DNA of 8,597 nucleotides from Brooklawnia sp049651565. GTDB taxonomy: Bacteria; Actinomycetota; Actinomycetes; Propionibacteriales; Propionibacteriaceae. The notes below the pieces were generated by a model. The model was not told the DNA's origin and ran no database searches. It worked only from the letters and a program-made list of their open reading frames with translations. The translations under genes were made by a program, and so were the position numbers. How positions within the stretch are numbered: the first letter of the stretch is position 1; each line of letters opens with the position of its first letter. The DNA lies in contig NZ_JBASCI010000141.1 in NCBI RefSeq assembly GCF_049651565.1, forward strand, positions 1-8,597. Reading direction: 5' to 3'. Positions 6,619 through 8,597 of this stretch are shown piece by piece.

Positions 6619-7389
6619 TTGCCCGGGGTGGCGTCCGGGTGGCGGGTGGCGTCCCGCGACGAGTTGCTGGACGCCAGCGGCGCCGACCCGTACGTAGCAT
6701 GCGAGGTGCCGGTCGACGGGGTCGGACTGGTGGGGCCGCAGGGCTGGGTCGCGTTGCGCGGTTGGGACGACCACCGCGCCGGCGCCACCGCGGTGCTCAC
6801 CACCCAACCCGATGCCGCGGCCGGTGTTGAACTGGTGGCGGCCACCCACCGGCTGGCGTCCGAGGGCGGCTGGCGGCTGGCCTGGTTCACCTGTGAGGAC
6901 GGCATCGAGCTGCCGCTGGCCGAGCCATGGCAGGCCGGTGGCAACTGGGTCTGGATGTCGACCACCCAACTGGCCGATGACGACGCCCAATGGCCGCTTG
7001 TTGAGCTGGACGATGATGCGGACGCCGAGGAGTTGCGGGCTTTCGCGCTGCCGATCAACCCGCTGTGGGAGGGCGACCCGGGCCAGGGCAGGAACCGCTA
7101 CTGGCTGGGCGCCAGGGACGAGACGGGCAGGCTGATCGGCTGCGGCACGGTGCACGACACCGCCACCGGCGTGGGCCACCTGGCCGGCCTGGTGGTCGAC
7201 CCGGCCGTCCGCGGGCGCGGGCTGGGCCGCGCCATCACCCGGGCTCTAAGCGTACGGGTGCTGGCGTCCGACGGCATCACCACGTTGTCGGCGTACGCCG
7301 ACAACGACACGGCGATCGCGGTGTACCGGCGGGTCGGCTACCGACTGGACCACCGCTTCCGGTCCAGGTTCCTGGAGCCCCGGCGCTAG
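6619..7389 (+). CDS. GNAT family N-acetyltransferase
   Basis: A 256-residue protein with a GNAT acetyltransferase domain in its C-terminal half. The acetyl-CoA binding motif A is VVDPAVRGRGLGRA at 192-205, with the R-G-x-G-x-G pyrophosphate loop, and motif B-like YADNDTAIAVYRRVGY is at 226-241. The N-terminal half (about 1-130) is not recognised and may be a divergent second GNAT-like fold, as in tandem family members. The substrate is unknown. The start is TTG at 6619, one base after the ileS TGA, with GAAGG at 6608-6612 lying 6 bases upstream inside the ileS end. A GTG at 6628 is the alternative but has a weaker site. The arrangement suggests translational coupling to ileS, so T-box control may extend to this gene if it lacks its own promoter. 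Confidence 0.85.
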   Translation: MPGVASGWRVASRDELLDASGADPYVACEVPVDGVGLVGPQGWVALRGWDDHRAGATAVLTTQPDAAAGVELVAATHRLASEGGWRLAWFTCEDGIELPLAEPWQAGGNWVWMSTTQLADDDAQWPLVELDDDADAEELRAFALPINPLWEGDPGQGRNRYWLGARDETGRLIGCGTVHDTATGVGHLAGLVVDPAVRGRGLGRAITRALSVRVLASDGITTLSAYADNDTAIAVYRRVGYRLDHRFRSRFLEPRR

Positions 7390-7425
7390 TGGCCGGTCGG
7401 GCTCGGCGATTGTGCCGGTCGGGAA

Positions 7426-7503
7426 TTCCGGTTTTGGCACGCTGGAGCGCCATCTGCAGCAGTTGAATCGGTGTAAGCCAAGTTCAGGGTGCCGAAACCG
7501 GAA
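7426..7503. repeat. Spaced imperfect inverted repeat (15-bp arms)
   Basis: The left arm 7426-7440 (TTCCGGTTTTGGCAC) and right arm 7489-7503 (GTGCCGAAACCGGAA) are complementary at 14 of 15 positions, with a 48-base spacer. The pair lies 36 bases past the acetyltransferase stop codon. It could act as a terminator-like structure on the plus strand, be a dispersed palindromic unit, or mark the ends of a very small mobile sequence. The long spacer makes a classical intrinsic terminator unlikely, and there is no U-run. Confidence 0.7.
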
Positions 7504-7575
7504 CTTCCGCACTCATCGGGTCAGCTGGCGCGCACCGCCGCCACGTGGCTGCCCTGAAGGTGGTCGCATGGCCGG

Positions 7576-7698
7576 TCAGGTGAGCTCGGCGTCGTGCACG
7601 ACCACGTGGCCTCCGGTGTCGACCGATCTCGGCGTGAAGGTGACGCCTCAATAGAGGAAGAACGGGAAGAAGTCCGGGTTGTGACCTGAGTTCCACAA
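7576..7698 (-). pseudogene. Possible 3' remnant of an unidentified gene next to the insertion sequence
   Basis: On the minus strand one frame reads LWNSGHNPDFFPFFLY, then an in-frame TGA (7648-7650), then 23 residues beginning GVTFTPRSVDTGGH and ending VVVHDAELT, and then TGA at 7576-7578. Both halves lie in the same frame and nearly all third positions are G or C, as in real genes of this GC content. A single TGG-to-TGA change would explain the interruption. The frame is closed on the 5' side by a TAG at 7699-7701, near where the IS end should be. I do not recognise the protein. It may be chance in GC-rich DNA, or part of it may be IS terminal sequence. Confidence 0.25.
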
Positions 7699-7699
7699 C

Positions 7700-8469
7700 T
7701 AAGGCCTGATTTAGTGCCCCGCTCAGCGAGGGATCTTGGCGAGGATGGCTTCGGCTTCGGTGGTGAGGCGTGGCTGGGCCTGGATGGGCTGGCCGGTGAT
7801 GGTGATCGTGACCGTCCGGAGGGGTCGAAGTGTCTGCACGAGGCGTTTGATGGTGACGCCGGTCTGGTCCTGGAGGTGACGGGAGACCGCGAGCGCGGCG
7901 AACACGATTGTGAGGTGGGCCTCGATCGGTTCGCGTTTGCGGTGGAAGATCGGCCGAGCCTGGAGGTCTCCCTTGGCCATCCGGAACGATTCTTCGACGT
8001 GCCATAGGTCCCGGTAGGCGGCGACCACGGCTGCGCCGTCCATCATGTCGGGGCCGATGTTGGTGACGTAGCCCTTGAAGCCGGCGCAGAACCGGGCTCG
8101 TTCGATGACGTCCCAGTTGACCTCGGCCTTCTTCCCGTCCGCGTCGTTGGTGACCTTAACGAACCGGTCACGGGCCACCGGGCGTAGCCCGGCAGCGATC
8201 TTCTCGGCCTTGATGACTTGGGCGTTGATGGTCTTGTCGTCTCGCTTGTGCCGCTTGAAGGAGTAGTGATACACAACTCGGCGGGTTCGTCGCTGCCGGC
8301 CGGTGCCCATCTCGCGGGTGGTTTCGATGGTCGAGTCGTCGGGGGTGTAGTTGCCGTGGCGTTCGAAGTGGTCGCCCAGGTCGTAGGGCACATGCGATTG
8401 ACGGGAAGCCACGATGAACCGGCACCCGGCATCCTCCAGCCCGTTGAGGTTGTCCGCCGACAACATCCC
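7700..8469 (-). mobile_element. Truncated IS1634-like insertion sequence
   Basis: The body is the 3' part of a transposase gene on the minus strand plus some terminal sequence. The boundary at about 7700 is approximate, because the partner terminal repeat is not present. The boundary at about 8469 is where homology to the transposase stops and IS256-type terminal sequence starts. The missing 5' part may lie beyond the IS256-like element outside the window. Confidence 0.6.
7723..8469 (-). pseudogene. IS1634 family (IS4-like DDE) transposase, 5'-truncated
   Basis: The remaining 248 codons give the C-terminal half of a transposase that cuts and joins DNA at the ends of its own element. The visible start GMLSADNLNGLEDAGCRFIVAS matches the part of the family that normally follows VADAG. 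Near residues 151-165 is the signature YRDLWHVEESFRMAK, with the catalytic glutamate. QARPIFHRKREPIEAHLTIVFAALAVSR follows, strongly typical of actinobacterial IS1634 transposases. Reading upstream past the ATG at 8464-8466, one glycine codon still fits, then PLH and a TGA at 8479-8481. The first catalytic aspartate and the one in the DAG motif are therefore gone, and the protein cannot be active as it stands. The stop is TGA at 7723-7725. The family assignment is from memory of conserved blocks. Confidence 0.8.
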
Positions 8470-8597
8470 TGGGAGGTGTCAGATGGTCTGTGTAAGCGAT
8501 GGGTCTCCAACTGAGAAGGAGATTGACTGTGAGCATGACCCACGACGAGATGACGACTGAGGATCTGGATCAGGTCCAGGTGGATCAGCAGGCCGAA
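8470..8597 (+). mobile_element. Left end of an IS256-like insertion sequence (continues outside window)
   Basis: From about 8470 the sequence (GGGAGGTGTCAGATGGTC, then TGTGTAA at 8489-8495) resembles an IS256-family terminal inverted repeat, where GTGTAA falls about 20 bases from the tip. A ribosome binding site and transposase start follow about 35 bases further in. The other end and the target duplication are outside the window, so the exact tip (8470 or 8471) is an estimate. It abuts the broken IS1634-like transposase. Confidence 0.6.
8529..8597 (+). CDS. IS256-like transposase, N-terminal fragment (3' end outside window)
   Basis: The first 23 codons of an open frame that runs off the window, reading MSMTHDEMTTEDLDQVQVDQ and onward. 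GTG at 8529 is the chosen start because AAGGAG at 8516-8521 is 7 bases upstream. ATG at 8535 would be 13 bases away. An acidic, threonine-rich N-terminus is common in this family, but the catalytic DDE region is not visible. The assignment therefore rests mainly on the terminal repeat-like sequence and the position of the start just inside it. Confidence 0.55.
   Translation, partial: MSMTHDEMTTEDLDQVQVDQQAE

Larger units (their letters stand above)
7390..7722. other. Intergenic region of 333 bp between the acetyltransferase gene and the transposase remnant
   Basis: No complete gene is supported here. The first part has a 10-base direct repeat, GCCGGTCGGG, at 7392-7401 and 7414-7423. It is followed by a spaced inverted repeat (7426-7503). 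The second part has a minus-strand frame with coding-like composition (7576-7698). The last 20 to 30 bases probably include the right end of the IS1634-like element, but no terminal repeat could be matched because the other end is not in the window. The frames open on the plus strand here look like noise. Confidence 0.7.

Noticed and set aside
5373..7058. Minus-strand open frame of 561 codons across the ileS 3' end and the acetyltransferase gene
   Set aside because: It is antisense to two supported genes and has no recognisable motif.
7484..8005. Minus-strand open frame of 173 codons overlapping the transposase end
   Set aside because: It lies out of frame with the recognised transposase and is rich in R, P and H, as expected for a shadow frame.

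Overview
The window is high-GC, gene-dense DNA that reads as an actinobacterial chromosome. The evidence is the dnaX-ybaB-recR order, a DUF1707 protein, an isoleucyl-tRNA synthetase of the eukaryote-like (type 2) kind, and an ileS T-box leader of the short translational type known from Actinobacteria. A member of the Propionibacteriales or a nearby order is plausible, but the order cannot be fixed from the sequence alone.

Layout. (1) Positions 1-1463, plus strand: the 3' end of dnaX, then ybaB and recR, a compact replication and repair operon. (2) Positions 1520-3154, minus strand: a DUF1707/LiaF-like protein and a DedA-family membrane protein. They are separated by about 225 bp holding two copies of a 56-bp element with dyad symmetry. 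The DUF1707 gene converges on recR and has a start that looks leaderless. (3) Positions about 3230-7389, plus strand: a promoter, a T-box leader with a hairpin that can hide the Shine-Dalgarno sequence, ileS, and a GNAT acetyltransferase that begins one base after the ileS stop codon. ileS and dedA are divergent. (4) Positions 7390-8597: a decayed accessory segment. It holds a spaced inverted repeat, a short minus-strand coding remnant, and a truncated IS1634-like transposase (minus). Next to the truncation lies what looks like the left end of an IS256-like element whose transposase starts at 8529 (plus) and leaves the window.

How the parts work together. DnaX, YbaB and RecR link the replication clamp loader, a nucleoid protein and recombination mediation. 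The ileS leader should sense uncharged tRNA-Ile and free the ribosome binding site. The downstream acetyltransferase sits where it would be co-transcribed and probably translationally coupled. The IleRS carries GTHH where the class I HIGH signature (HxGH) is expected. The right-hand end shows successive mobile-element insertion. I found no clearly undescribed multi-gene system. The points most worth a second look are the GTHH synthetase under T-box control, the paired dyad repeats, and the layered insertion at the right edge.
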